Assembly (NCBI GenBank): GCA_052034865.1
Contig: JBPOIC010000042.1
Location: 1 to 28,805, forward strand
Length of the DNA: 28,805 bases
Reading direction: 5' to 3'
Source of the DNA: JBPOIC01 sp052034865
GTDB taxonomy: Bacteria; UBA10199; JADFYH01
The number at the start of each line of letters is the position of its first letter. Position 1 is the first letter of the stretch. Under the pieces are notes generated by a model. It was given only the letters and a program-made list of their open reading frames with translations, was not told the origin of the DNA and searched no databases. Shown in pieces: positions 15,755 to 22,471 of this stretch. The translations under genes were made by a program, and so were the position numbers.

Positions 15755-16008
15755 TTAACCTCCTGAGATAACAGGGGTTTAGTCATTCTTCGACAGGCTC
15801 AAGATGCCTTGTTAAAATGAGAAGGGCATAGTGAACCTAAAGATGGGATAGGGTGTCCGCCAGAGGCGGGCTTACTTTCGTCGGACCATGGACCTGTTCT
15901 TCAAAGGCTTATGCGCTCAAGTGTATAAAGACTCGGAACGTTCCAGGGCAACCACTGAGGGATTGCCCCTCCAATTCACCGAACTCTCAAAATCACGTAA
16001 GGTAAGTT
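15753..16008. repeat. Dispersed repeat copy 2 (inverted relative to copy 1)
   Basis: Read on the minus strand, this segment repeats copy 1 in order: AACTTACCTTACGTGATTTT (compare AACTTACGCGATTTT), CGGTGAATTG, GGGGCA, CCATGGTCCGACG, GACACCCTATCCCATCTTTA, CTCATTTTAA and GAGCCTGTCGAAG. The right boundary at 16008 is clear. The left one is degraded and falls at the ffh stop codon. The two copies have diverged by substitutions and small gaps, so they are not recent duplicates. Together with the rpsP leader this fills the 361-nt gap between ffh and rpsP; no reading frame is apparent. Confidence 0.75.
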
Positions 16009-16033
16009 AAGAATACCGGTTGAAAAAAAAACG

Positions 16034-16094
16034 GAGACAGATTACAGGGGCCCTTCGGTTTTTGCTAAAAAATCACGAAACCCAAATCTGTTTC
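16034..16094 (+). promoter_or_regulatory. Structured leader before rpsP
   Basis: GAGACAGATT (16034-16043) can pair with AATCTGTTTC (16085-16094), giving a 10-bp helix with one G-U pair. The helix encloses a GGTTT/AAACC pairing and a GGGGCCC run. The Shine-Dalgarno AAGGAG follows about 10 nt later. It may be a leader for S16 or downstream genes, but I know of no named motif that it matches, and no covariation can be tested from one sequence. Confidence 0.35.
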
Positions 16095-16115
16095 ATTTTT
16101 ATTTAAGGAGCAACA

Positions 16116-16367
16116 ATGGCAGTTCGTATTCGTCTCGCCCGTTACGGCGCAAAAAAGAAACCTTTTTATCGTATTGTCGTCGCAGACAAGGAATCACCCC
16201 GCGATGGCCGTTTCCTTGAAGTTTTAGGAACCTACAACCCTCTTGTGAAAACCAATCCCTGTGAAATCAAGAAAGATCGCGTCGAATACTGGATTTCAAA
16301 GGGAGCCAAATCCACTGAAACAGTCAGTTCTCTCTTGAAAAGCGCTCTTGCTTCGACTCCCAGTTAA
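16116..16367 (+). CDS. rpsP: 30S ribosomal protein bS16
   Basis: bS16 is a small-subunit protein needed for assembly of the 5' domain of 16S rRNA. The sequence begins AVRIRLARYGAKKKPFYRIV, followed by ADKESPRDGRFLEVLGTYNP and DRVEYWISKGAKST, all diagnostic. The 83-residue length is normal. An AAGGAG site lies 6 nt before the ATG. It opens the rpsP-khpA-rimM-trmD-rplS ribosome-biogenesis cluster. The KH-domain gene begins 51 nt after its stop. Confidence 0.98.
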   Translation: MAVRIRLARYGAKKKPFYRIVVADKESPRDGRFLEVLGTYNPLVKTNPCEIKKDRVEYWISKGAKSTETVSSLLKSALASTPS

Positions 16368-16418
16368 GCTCTATCCATGGAATAGTGATCCTCGTCATGC
16401 TCATTGTGGAGGTAACCT

Positions 16419-16655
16419 ATGACCCTGAGAAATCTGATAGAAGAGATTTCAAAAGCCCTGGTGGATAAACCGGAAGAAGTCATTGTGACAGAAGTCGAAG
16501 GGGAACAAACTACCGTGATTGAGCTGAAAGTCGCGAAAGATGATTTGGGGAAAGTCATTGGAAAGCAGGGAAGGACAGCCCGTGCAATGAGAACAATCCT
16601 CGGCGCTGCCTCTACCAAAATTCGCAAACGATCCGTTCTGGAAATTATCGAGTAA
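16419..16655 (+). CDS. khpA: KH-domain RNA-binding protein KhpA
   Basis: This 78-residue protein contains a single KH domain with the RNA-binding GXXG loop in GKVIGKQGRTARAMR (44-58; the loop is GKQG). KhpA-family proteins bind RNA, in several bacteria with a partner KhpB/Jag. Placement between rpsP and rimM is widely conserved, which fits a role in ribosome or RNA metabolism. A strong GGAGGT site precedes the ATG. The gap to the rimM GTG is 4 nt. There is no khpB in this window. Confidence 0.95.
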   Translation: MTLRNLIEEISKALVDKPEEVIVTEVEGEQTTVIELKVAKDDLGKVIGKQGRTARAMRTILGAASTKIRKRSVLEIIE

Positions 16656-16659
16656 ATCT

Positions 16660-17178
16660 GTGGATGCTCATCTTGCGGTTGGAAAGATCCTTGGTGCCTG
16701 GGGACTCAAAGGTGCTCTTAAGCTAAACCTTTATCACCCAGAGTCTGAGGCGATTTTAAAAACCCGCCTTATCTTTTTAAAGGCGGGTTTTTCATTTGAG
16801 AAAAAAGAAGTGTTTTCTTTTCGCAGGCAGGGAAAGAATTTCGTGTTGCAACTCAAAGGGCTTGAATCTCCTGAAGAAGCCCAGTTGCTGCGCGGAAATG
16901 AGATTTACATTTTAAAAGAGGATTTGCCTCACAAACAGTTCGGAGAATTCTATACCTTTGAACTGGAAGGTTTTGACGTTTGTGATGAAACGGGAAAAAG
17001 TCTCGGATCTGTAACCAGTTTTGTTCATTATGGGGCTTCCGATCTGCTTTCAGTCCAAACGCCTCAGGCGAAAGAAGAAGTGCTCATCCCCTTTGTTTCG
17101 GATTTTATTGTTTCAGTCTCTGAAGAATTAAAAAAAATTTCGGTTAAAAATATAGAGATGTTCCTGGAGAACGACTGA
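16660..17178 (+). CDS. rimM: Ribosome maturation factor RimM
   Basis: RimM helps maturation of the 30S head, working with S19. The N-terminal domain starts VGKILGAWGLKGALKLNLYH and the C-terminal PRC-barrel domain starts near residue 92 (GEFYTFELEGFDVCDETG), with LIPFVSDFIVSV near the end. The start is GTG at 16660, 4 nt after khpA, without a clear ribosome site, so translation is probably coupled. Oddity: codons about 33-45, encoding KTRLIFLKAGF, form a perfect 13-bp inverted repeat with flanking A and T runs, a terminator-like hairpin inside the gene. The protein reads through it without a frameshift and still looks full length (172 residues). Confidence 0.95.
   Translation: MDAHLAVGKILGAWGLKGALKLNLYHPESEAILKTRLIFLKAGFSFEKKEVFSFRRQGKNFVLQLKGLESPEEAQLLRGNEIYILKEDLPHKQFGEFYTFELEGFDVCDETGKSLGSVTSFVHYGASDLLSVQTPQAKEEVLIPFVSDFIVSVSEELKKISVKNIEMFLEND
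16758..16792 (+). terminator. Terminator-like hairpin inside rimM
   Basis: AAAAACCCGCCTT (16758-16770) and AAGGCGGGTTTTT (16780-16792) are exact inverse complements around a 9-nt loop. The GC core is followed by five T residues. By shape it is a bidirectional intrinsic terminator, about 100 nt inside an open reading frame. Ribosomes translating rimM could suppress it; poor translation would allow termination before trmD. Whether it works is unknown. Confidence 0.55.
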
Positions 17179-17242
17179 TCATTCATTCTCGAATTTTGAT
17201 CTGATTCCCAGACTCTTCAGGATGAGATCCTTATCTGTCCAA

Positions 17243-17992
17243 ATGCTCACACGCATTGATCTTCTTACCTTGTTTCCAGGATTTTTTGATTCTTACAAAA
17301 CCCAAAGTCTGGTTGGAAAGGCGATCCAGCAGGGTCTTGTGGAAATTCACCCCCATCTTTTAAGAGATTGGGCGCACAATCGTCATCGCAGTGTGGATGA
17401 TTTGCCTTATGGGGGCGGCGAGGGGATGGTCTTTCGTCCGGAACCGCTTACTGAAGCCATTTCTGATCTTAAGTCCAGGTATGGTTCCAACCGAGTGATC
17501 TATCTTTCCTGCCGGGGACGTCCTCTTCAGCAAAAGCGCGCCAAAGAGATCGTTCAGGAGTACGAAAGACTTTTGCTGGTTTGTGGAAGATACGAGGGAA
17601 TTGATCAGCGCGTGATTGAGGCTTCAATCGATGAAGAAATTTCGATCGGCGATTATGTGTTATCGGGTGGAGAGCCGGCCGCCCTGGTTTTGATGGATGC
17701 CTTGATACGTCTCATTCCTGGGGTGATCGGAAAACCTGCTTCGTTATCAGAAGAATCCTTCGAATCAGGTTTGCTGGAATATCCGCACTACACGCGTCCT
17801 GAAATTTTCGAAGGAAAAGCCGTTCCTGAGGTTTTACTTTCTGGCAATCATAAGGCCATTCGGGGCTGGAGGATGCGTCAGGCGATTCTGAAAACCCTTG
17901 ATACAAGGCCCGATCTGATTGAAAAAGGGAGTTTTTCTCCTGAAATCCAGAAAATGATCGAAGAAGTAAAAAAGGATCGAGGTCTTCTTTAA
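17243..17992 (+). CDS. trmD: tRNA (guanine-N1)-methyltransferase TrmD
   Basis: TrmD methylates G37 next to the anticodon in tRNAs reading CNN-type codons, preventing frameshifting. It is a SPOUT-class trefoil-knot dimer using S-adenosylmethionine. Visible motifs are LPYGGGEGMVFRPEP, YLSCRGRPLQQKRA, CGRYEGIDQRV, SIGDYVLSGGEPAALVL and YPHYTRPEIF. I prefer ATG 17243 (MLTRIDLLTLFPGFF), which gives 249 residues and the usual N-terminus. An in-frame ATG at 17222 adds seven residues, and its AGG lies too close to be a good ribosome site. It follows rimM after ~64 nt. The E. coli-type rpsP-rimM-trmD-rplS order is kept. Confidence 0.95.
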   Translation: MLTRIDLLTLFPGFFDSYKTQSLVGKAIQQGLVEIHPHLLRDWAHNRHRSVDDLPYGGGEGMVFRPEPLTEAISDLKSRYGSNRVIYLSCRGRPLQQKRAKEIVQEYERLLLVCGRYEGIDQRVIEASIDEEISIGDYVLSGGEPAALVLMDALIRLIPGVIGKPASLSEESFESGLLEYPHYTRPEIFEGKAVPEVLLSGNHKAIRGWRMRQAILKTLDTRPDLIEKGSFSPEIQKMIEEVKKDRGLL

Positions 17993-18060
17993 AAGATAAC
18001 CTATGGATAAAATGATGTTGAGTTTAAACTTCATGTGAGCCAAAGCTCCCTGCTCTTACA

Positions 18061-18089
18061 TTGACAACCAAAATCTAAATTGTTAAGCC
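18061..18089 (+). promoter_or_regulatory. Possible rplS promoter
   Basis: A consensus -35 TTGACA (18061-18066) is followed after 17 nt by TAAGCC, a weak -10 preceded by TG at the extended -10 position (TGTTAAGCC). It lies in the 215-nt trmD-rplS gap and would give rplS its own transcript. That fits the need for more L19 than TrmD. Confidence 0.4.
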
Positions 18090-18134
18090 TCACCGACTTT
18101 TTTGCCCTAATTTCTCAGGGTTTTTTCTTTAGCC

Positions 18135-18184
18135 CCGATGGGTTACATCGGAAGACATCGATCTTAAAGATATTTCAGATCGAT
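18135..18184 (+). promoter_or_regulatory. Structured rplS leader with alternative hairpins
   Basis: Hairpin 1 is CCGATG (18135-18140) with CATCGG (18146-18151). Hairpin 2 is ATCGATCT (18157-18164) with AGATCGAT (18177-18184). ACATCG occurs twice (18145-18150 and 18155-18160), so the CGATG arm of hairpin 1 could pair instead with the second copy, breaking hairpin 2. The structure ends just before the GGAG ribosome site of rplS. A switch or autogenous L19 leader is inference. Confidence 0.45.
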
Positions 18185-18207
18185 TAAATTTGGATTGGAG
18201 TCCATTT

Positions 18208-18609
18208 ATGAATATTATCGACAAAATCAATCATGCGAACCTTCCTGAAATCAAAGTTCCCACTTTTAGGGCGGGAGACACCCTGCGTGTTCACTGTAAA
18301 ATTGTGGAAGGTGAAAAAGAGCGTATCCAGATTTATGAAGGAGTTGTGATCAAAAGACACAATAACGGGATCAACTCGAGTTTTACGGTTCGCAAAACCT
18401 CGTATGGAATCGGAGTCGAAAGAATTTTTCTTTTATACTCTCCCACCATCGACAAGATTGAGCTGGTCACTCGCGGCCGCGTCCGTCGGGCAAAACTTTA
18501 TTATCTTCGTAAGCTTTCCGGTAAAAAAGCGCGCATTACTGAGTTACAGAAAAAAATCAATACTGAGCCCAAGGCTCCAGTGGCGCGCCCTGCCACTGCC
18601 GTGAGCTGA
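18208..18609 (+). CDS. rplS: 50S ribosomal protein bL19
   Basis: bL19 lies at the subunit interface of the large subunit and contributes to intersubunit bridges. Diagnostic stretches are FRAGDTLRVHCKIVEGEKER, IQIYEGVVIKRHNNGINSSF, SYGIGVERIFLLYSPTIDKI and GRVRRAKLYYLRKLSGKKAR. The start ATG 18208 has GGAG 7 nt upstream. A longer frame from TTG 18190 is open, but it would place that ribosome site inside the protein, so I reject it. The 133-residue length is slightly long because of a Pro/Ala-rich tail (EPKAPVARPATAVS), a common variable extension. A long-loop terminator follows. Confidence 0.97.
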   Translation: MNIIDKINHANLPEIKVPTFRAGDTLRVHCKIVEGEKERIQIYEGVVIKRHNNGINSSFTVRKTSYGIGVERIFLLYSPTIDKIELVTRGRVRRAKLYYLRKLSGKKARITELQKKINTEPKAPVARPATAVS

Positions 18610-18643
18610 TATTTTTCAGCATGCTGTGAATTTTGAAATTGTT

Positions 18644-18722
18644 AAAAAGGACAGGAGAGTTTGCCGAATCCCGGGAGATAAGAGAGGAGAGGATTTGACA
18701 GACGCAACCTGTCCTTTTTTTT
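18644..18722 (+). terminator. Long-loop terminator after rplS
   Basis: AAAAAGGACAGG (18644-18655) pairs perfectly with CCTGTCCTTTTT (18708-18719), ending in an eight-T run. The loop is about 52 nt, far longer than usual, and contains a small TCCCGGGA palindrome and a purine-rich stretch. It ends the rpsP-rplS transcript. The long loop leaves room for an embedded small RNA or an inserted sequence. Confidence 0.75.
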
Positions 18723-18829
18723 AGGCGTTTCTTGAAAAGTACCGCGCGACGTTTATCCAAACACGCTCTGAGGCAGAGAACCTAAAACCTTTCCCAAAAT
18801 TTGAGAGAAGTTTAGCCTCACCCAAATTC

Positions 18830-19441
18830 ATGTTTTCTTCACTTAAGATCCCTCCTCAAAAACTCGAGCTTTATCTTCGAAAGCAGGGGATGTGTCCGAT
18901 TGCTGGTACCGACGAAGTCGGGCGGGGTTGTTTGGCAGGACCCGTCGTTGCGGCAGCGGTGATTCTGCCGGATTCATGTCCTGTTTCAGGAATTACCGAT
19001 TCCAAGCTTTTATCCCCTGATCGCAGAGAGCGTTTATACGAAGAGATTTTAAAACTAGCATTGGGATGTGGGGTAGGGATTGTGGAAGTAGATGAAATTG
19101 ATCGTATCAACATTTTTCAGGCCTCTCTCAAAGCCATGAGCTTGGCTGTTTCCAGGCTTAGAATCTCTCCAAAAATTTTGCTCATCGATGGAAAATTCAA
19201 GATTCCCATCGAGGCGCCTCCGCAAATTCCTGTCATTAAAGGGGATCTGCATTGTCTCTCGATTTCTGCGGCTTCGATCATCGCCAAGGTAACGCGCGAT
19301 CGATTGATGAAAACACTCGAAGAAAAATTTCCCGCTTATCGTTTTTCGGCCCATAAAGGTTATCCGACGGCCTTGCATCGCCAGGAAATCCGCCAGGCTG
19401 GGCCATCAGAAATCCATCGAAAATCCTTCAAACTCATTTGA
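18830..19441 (+). CDS. rnhB: Ribonuclease HII
   Basis: RNase HII cleaves the RNA strand of RNA-DNA hybrids and starts removal of single ribonucleotides from DNA. The catalytic set is visible: D28 and E29 in GTDEVGRGCLAGP, D120 in LLIDGKF and probably D139 in the KGD motif. SISAASIIAKVTRDR and HKGYPT follow. The length of 203 residues is normal. The ATG at 18830 has no obvious ribosome site. A weak TTGAAA-16-TATCCA pair (18732-18759) might be its own promoter. Location downstream of rplS is typical; the usual next gene, yraN, is absent. It converges on the DUF456 gene with a 31-nt gap. Confidence 0.97.
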   Translation: MFSSLKIPPQKLELYLRKQGMCPIAGTDEVGRGCLAGPVVAAAVILPDSCPVSGITDSKLLSPDRRERLYEEILKLALGCGVGIVEVDEIDRINIFQASLKAMSLAVSRLRISPKILLIDGKFKIPIEAPPQIPVIKGDLHCLSISAASIIAKVTRDRLMKTLEEKFPAYRFSAHKGYPTALHRQEIRQAGPSEIHRKSFKLI

Positions 19442-19472
19442 TTCAAATAACAGCTAGTGACCGTTGTAGAGC

Positions 19473-19988
19473 TCAAAAAAGCCGGTATCCCAAATAAATT
19501 CCCATCCCCACTCCAATCGCCGTTTTTAAAAAGCTCGCGACCAGTCGTGAGAAAAAAACGGCCAGGGCAGAGCGCAAGGCAATCCATAATTTTTTGGTGA
19601 TGAAAATTTCATAGAGAAAGGCGCCTAGAAAAGTTCCCAATAAAAGTCCCAGGAGCGAGCCAATCAAAAACACCGGCACTCCGATAATGGCACCGAGAAG
19701 CCCCCCCGCAACAGATGCCCAGATGGCGCCATTGGACACCTGCATTTTTTTACCTCCCACAAATCCAACTCCCCATTCGATAGCTTCTCCCAAAGAGGCG
19801 AAAAAAATCATCAGGATCATTGGAAAAACACTGCTTTCATGTGGGCTTAAGGGGAAAAGATAAGAAGTTAAAAGGCTCAAGGCGACAAGAATCCAGTTTC
19901 CAGGAAGTCCCAGAGGAACGATTAAAACAGAGAATAGGATTGCAAGCAGGATCAGAATCTTTGGAATAAAAACCAGAGAGGAAAGCAT
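19473..19988 (-). CDS. DUF456 family membrane protein
   Basis: The 171-residue protein is almost entirely hydrophobic, with about four to five membrane segments. The DUF456 layout is present: an early PLGLPGNWILV motif, and a central Gly-rich hairpin region (GAIWASVAGGLLGAIIGVP, then GSLLGLLLGTFLGAF) with repeated GxxxG spacing. The family has no established biochemical function. A GGAG site lies 8 nt before the ATG on the minus strand. bolA lies upstream on the same strand, 104 nt away, so the two may be co-transcribed, but no functional link is known. Confidence 0.82.
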   Translation of the reverse strand: MLSSLVFIPKILILLAILFSVLIVPLGLPGNWILVALSLLTSYLFPLSPHESSVFPMILMIFFASLGEAIEWGVGFVGGKKMQVSNGAIWASVAGGLLGAIIGVPVFLIGSLLGLLLGTFLGAFLYEIFITKKLWIALRSALAVFFSRLVASFLKTAIGVGMGIYLGYRLF

Positions 19989-20092
19989 AGAAAAACTCCA
20001 AAAGGGGATGGTATTCCCCCGACAGATTCAAATATTTTAGGACATGAATTTTTAGAATGAGTAAATCCCGTCCTTTGTAATTTTTTAAGAAA

Positions 20093-20392
20093 TCAAACCT
20101 CGCCTGTCAGATTCAAGGTTTTGGCTTCTTGCGGTGTATACGTTTTGAGTTGCAGCGCATGGATCCTGGCAGGAATCAAATCCTTTAAAATTTCGTAAAC
20201 CCTGCGGTGACGATCCACTAAAGATTTTCCTTCAAAGGCCTCACTGACCAGAATGACGATTCCGTGTTTGGCTCCATGACGTCCCCCGATGTGACCTTCA
20301 TGTTTGGCACTATCATCCAGGACTTTCAAATACTGAATGGGCAAATGATCATTCAGGCGCTTTTCCGCTTCCTGTAAGGGTTTTAACTGCAT
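20093..20392 (-). CDS. bolA: BolA-like protein
   Basis: BolA-family proteins form complexes with monothiol glutaredoxins in iron-sulfur handling, and some act as DNA-binding regulators. The class II KH-like fold is evident from LKVLDDSAKHEGH, then IVILVSEAFEGKSLVDRHRR, VYEILKD and IHALQLKTYTPQEA. I use the ATG at 20392 (MQLKPLQEAEKRL, 99 residues), because AAGGAGAG lies directly upstream of it; a start ten codons earlier would place that site inside the gene. It is divergent from speA, with about 60 nt between starts. The subtype (BolA versus IbaG) cannot be assigned with certainty; no glutaredoxin gene is nearby. Confidence 0.9.
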   Translation of the reverse strand: MQLKPLQEAEKRLNDHLPIQYLKVLDDSAKHEGHIGGRHGAKHGIVILVSEAFEGKSLVDRHRRVYEILKDLIPARIHALQLKTYTPQEAKTLNLTGEV

Positions 20393-20454
20393 GGTCTCTC
20401 CTTCCGATAACTTTATTGACATTAAGTTTTAAAGGTTATTTAGAAAACGACATC

Positions 20455-22413
20455 ATGAAAAATCTCAACGCCAATCCCGAGCCGGAATGGAATCTTTCCC
20501 GTGCTATCCAGCATTACAATATTGAAAACTGGGGGCTCGGATTCTTTTTTGTGAATGAAAAGGGACATCTTTGCATGCAGCCTTATGGGCGCGAAGGTCC
20601 GAGTATCGACATCATGGACATCGTTGAGGATATTCAGGAAAAAAAACTGGGGTTTCCCTGTGTGATTCGTTTTCAGGATATTTTGCGTTCACGTGTCGTG
20701 GCGCTCAATGAAGCTTTTTTAAAATCCATTCAGGAACATCAGTATCGCGGAAAGTATTACGGGGTTTATCCCATTAAGGTCAATCAGATGCGTGAAGTGG
20801 TCGAGGAGATTCTCGACGCCGGGGCTCCCTATCATTTCGGTTTGGAAGCTGGCAGCAAAGGCGAGCTGATTCCGGTTTTGGCTTTGAATACCGACCCCGA
20901 GGCCCTCACGATCTGTAATGGTTACAAAGATCAAGCTTTCATGCGCCTGGCCCTTTTGGGTCGCAAGCTGGGGCGCAAGGTGATTGTCGTCATCGAAAAG
21001 TTATCCGAGCTTCCGCAGATTTTAAGAATTGCAGAAGAGATGCAGGTCCAACCTCTGATCGGTTTGCGTGCCAAGCTCACCACCAAAGGAACGGGTAAGT
21101 GGGAAAGCAGTGGCGGTGATTTTGCCAAGTTCGGTCTGACCACTCCAGAAATCATTCGCGCGGTTCAAATCCTGAAAGATTCCAAAAAAGAAGACTGCCT
21201 GAAGCTTTTTCATTTCCATGTCGGCAGCCAGCTCACTGACATCGGAACCGTTCGCGATGCCGTCAAAGAGGGAGCGCGTATTTATTCCAAGCTTTATAAG
21301 ATGGGCTTTCCGATTGAGTACTTTGATATCGGGGGTGGACTGGGTGTGGATTACGATGGTTCACGCACAACCGGGACCTCTTCGATCAACTACACCCTCG
21401 AAGAATATGTCGACGATATCGTCACGAATCTTCAGGAAATCTGTCAGGATGAAAAAGTGCCCGAACCCAACATCACCAGCGAATCCGGACGGGCAATCAC
21501 TGCCCATCACTCCTGTGTGATCATGTCCATTTTTGGAAATATCGAGATCGGCTCCAACGAAACCCCTCCCGCAGTTGAGAAAATGAAAGAGCCCGAACCT
21601 GTTCGAAGACTTCGAAAGCTCGTCGCATCCGTGAATGGCAAAAACGCCCTCGCTTCGTTTCACCAGGCCTCCGCCAAAAAAGAAGAAGCGCTTTCCATGT
21701 TCAAGTTGGGGATCATCAGTCTGGAAGATCGTGCGAAGGTTGAAGATCTTTTCTGGCAGCTTTGTCGTGCGATCATTCGCCTGAACCAGGGGCAAAAGCA
21801 TGTGCCCGAAGATACGGCGCATCTGGGAGATCGCATGGCCGATCAGTATCTGGCCAACTTTAGCCTGTTCCAAACGGCTCCCGATCACTGGGCCTTTGAT
21901 CAGCTTTTCCCCATTGTTCCCATCCATCGTCTGAATGAAATGCCTTCGCGCGAGGCGACGATTGTCGATATTACCTGCGATAGCGATGGCAAGGTCGATC
22001 GGTTTATCGATCTGGTGGATGTGCGCGACACGCTTAGTTTGCATCCCTTAAAACCCGGTGAGCCTTATTTTATCGGCATGTTTTTGCTGGGCGCCTATCA
22101 GGACATCATGGGGGACATGCACAACCTTTTTGGGCGAGTGAATGAAGTGCATGTTTTCTGCGATGACGAAGATCCCGAAGATTATTATATCGAAGAGGCC
22201 ATCCCCGGCGATACCGTTGAGAAAGTGCTTTCCCGTTTGCAGTATGCTCCTACCGATCTCGCCCGACAGGTGAAGACTGCCATTGATCAGAAAATAAAAG
22301 AGGGGAGTATCAAGCCCAAAGAGGGGGTCGGTCTCATCGATTTTTATGAAGAAGAAATGAATGGCTATACCTATCTTTCTCCTTCTACGCATCTCTCTGG
22401 AAATGGGCGGTGA
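20455..22413 (+). CDS. speA: Biosynthetic arginine decarboxylase
   Basis: SpeA is the PLP-dependent enzyme that turns arginine into agmatine, the first step of the agmatine route to putrescine. The PLP lysine is K108 in YPIKVNQ. Other landmarks are HFHVGSQLTDI, FDIGGGLGVDYDG, ESGRAITAHH, DITCDSDGKVDRFI and FLLGAYQDIMGDMHNLFG. From ATG 20455 the protein has 652 residues, normal for the family; a TTG 13 codons upstream is less likely. No Shine-Dalgarno site is seen. A TTGACA at 20416-20421 lies so close that a promoter there would give an almost leaderless mRNA. No agmatinase or agmatine deiminase gene is in the window. Confidence 0.97.
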   Translation: MKNLNANPEPEWNLSRAIQHYNIENWGLGFFFVNEKGHLCMQPYGREGPSIDIMDIVEDIQEKKLGFPCVIRFQDILRSRVVALNEAFLKSIQEHQYRGKYYGVYPIKVNQMREVVEEILDAGAPYHFGLEAGSKGELIPVLALNTDPEALTICNGYKDQAFMRLALLGRKLGRKVIVVIEKLSELPQILRIAEEMQVQPLIGLRAKLTTKGTGKWESSGGDFAKFGLTTPEIIRAVQILKDSKKEDCLKLFHFHVGSQLTDIGTVRDAVKEGARIYSKLYKMGFPIEYFDIGGGLGVDYDGSRTTGTSSINYTLEEYVDDIVTNLQEICQDEKVPEPNITSESGRAITAHHSCVIMSIFGNIEIGSNETPPAVEKMKEPEPVRRLRKLVASVNGKNALASFHQASAKKEEALSMFKLGIISLEDRAKVEDLFWQLCRAIIRLNQGQKHVPEDTAHLGDRMADQYLANFSLFQTAPDHWAFDQLFPIVPIHRLNEMPSREATIVDITCDSDGKVDRFIDLVDVRDTLSLHPLKPGEPYFIGMFLLGAYQDIMGDMHNLFGRVNEVHVFCDDEDPEDYYIEEAIPGDTVEKVLSRLQYAPTDLARQVKTAIDQKIKEGSIKPKEGVGLIDFYEEEMNGYTYLSPSTHLSGNGR

Positions 22414-22471
22414 GGATCCGCTCCTCCTTTAAACCCTGTCTCCACTAAAGAAAAATCCGATCTGCTTTTCT

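Noticed and set aside
18190..18207. Earlier TTG start for rplS adding six residues
   Set aside because: It would put the GGAG ribosome site of the ATG start inside the protein; bL19 proteins start at the MNIID-type position.
21361..22044. 227-codon open frame on the minus strand opposite speA
   Set aside because: It is antisense to conserved speA motifs and its composition is typical of a reverse-frame shadow.
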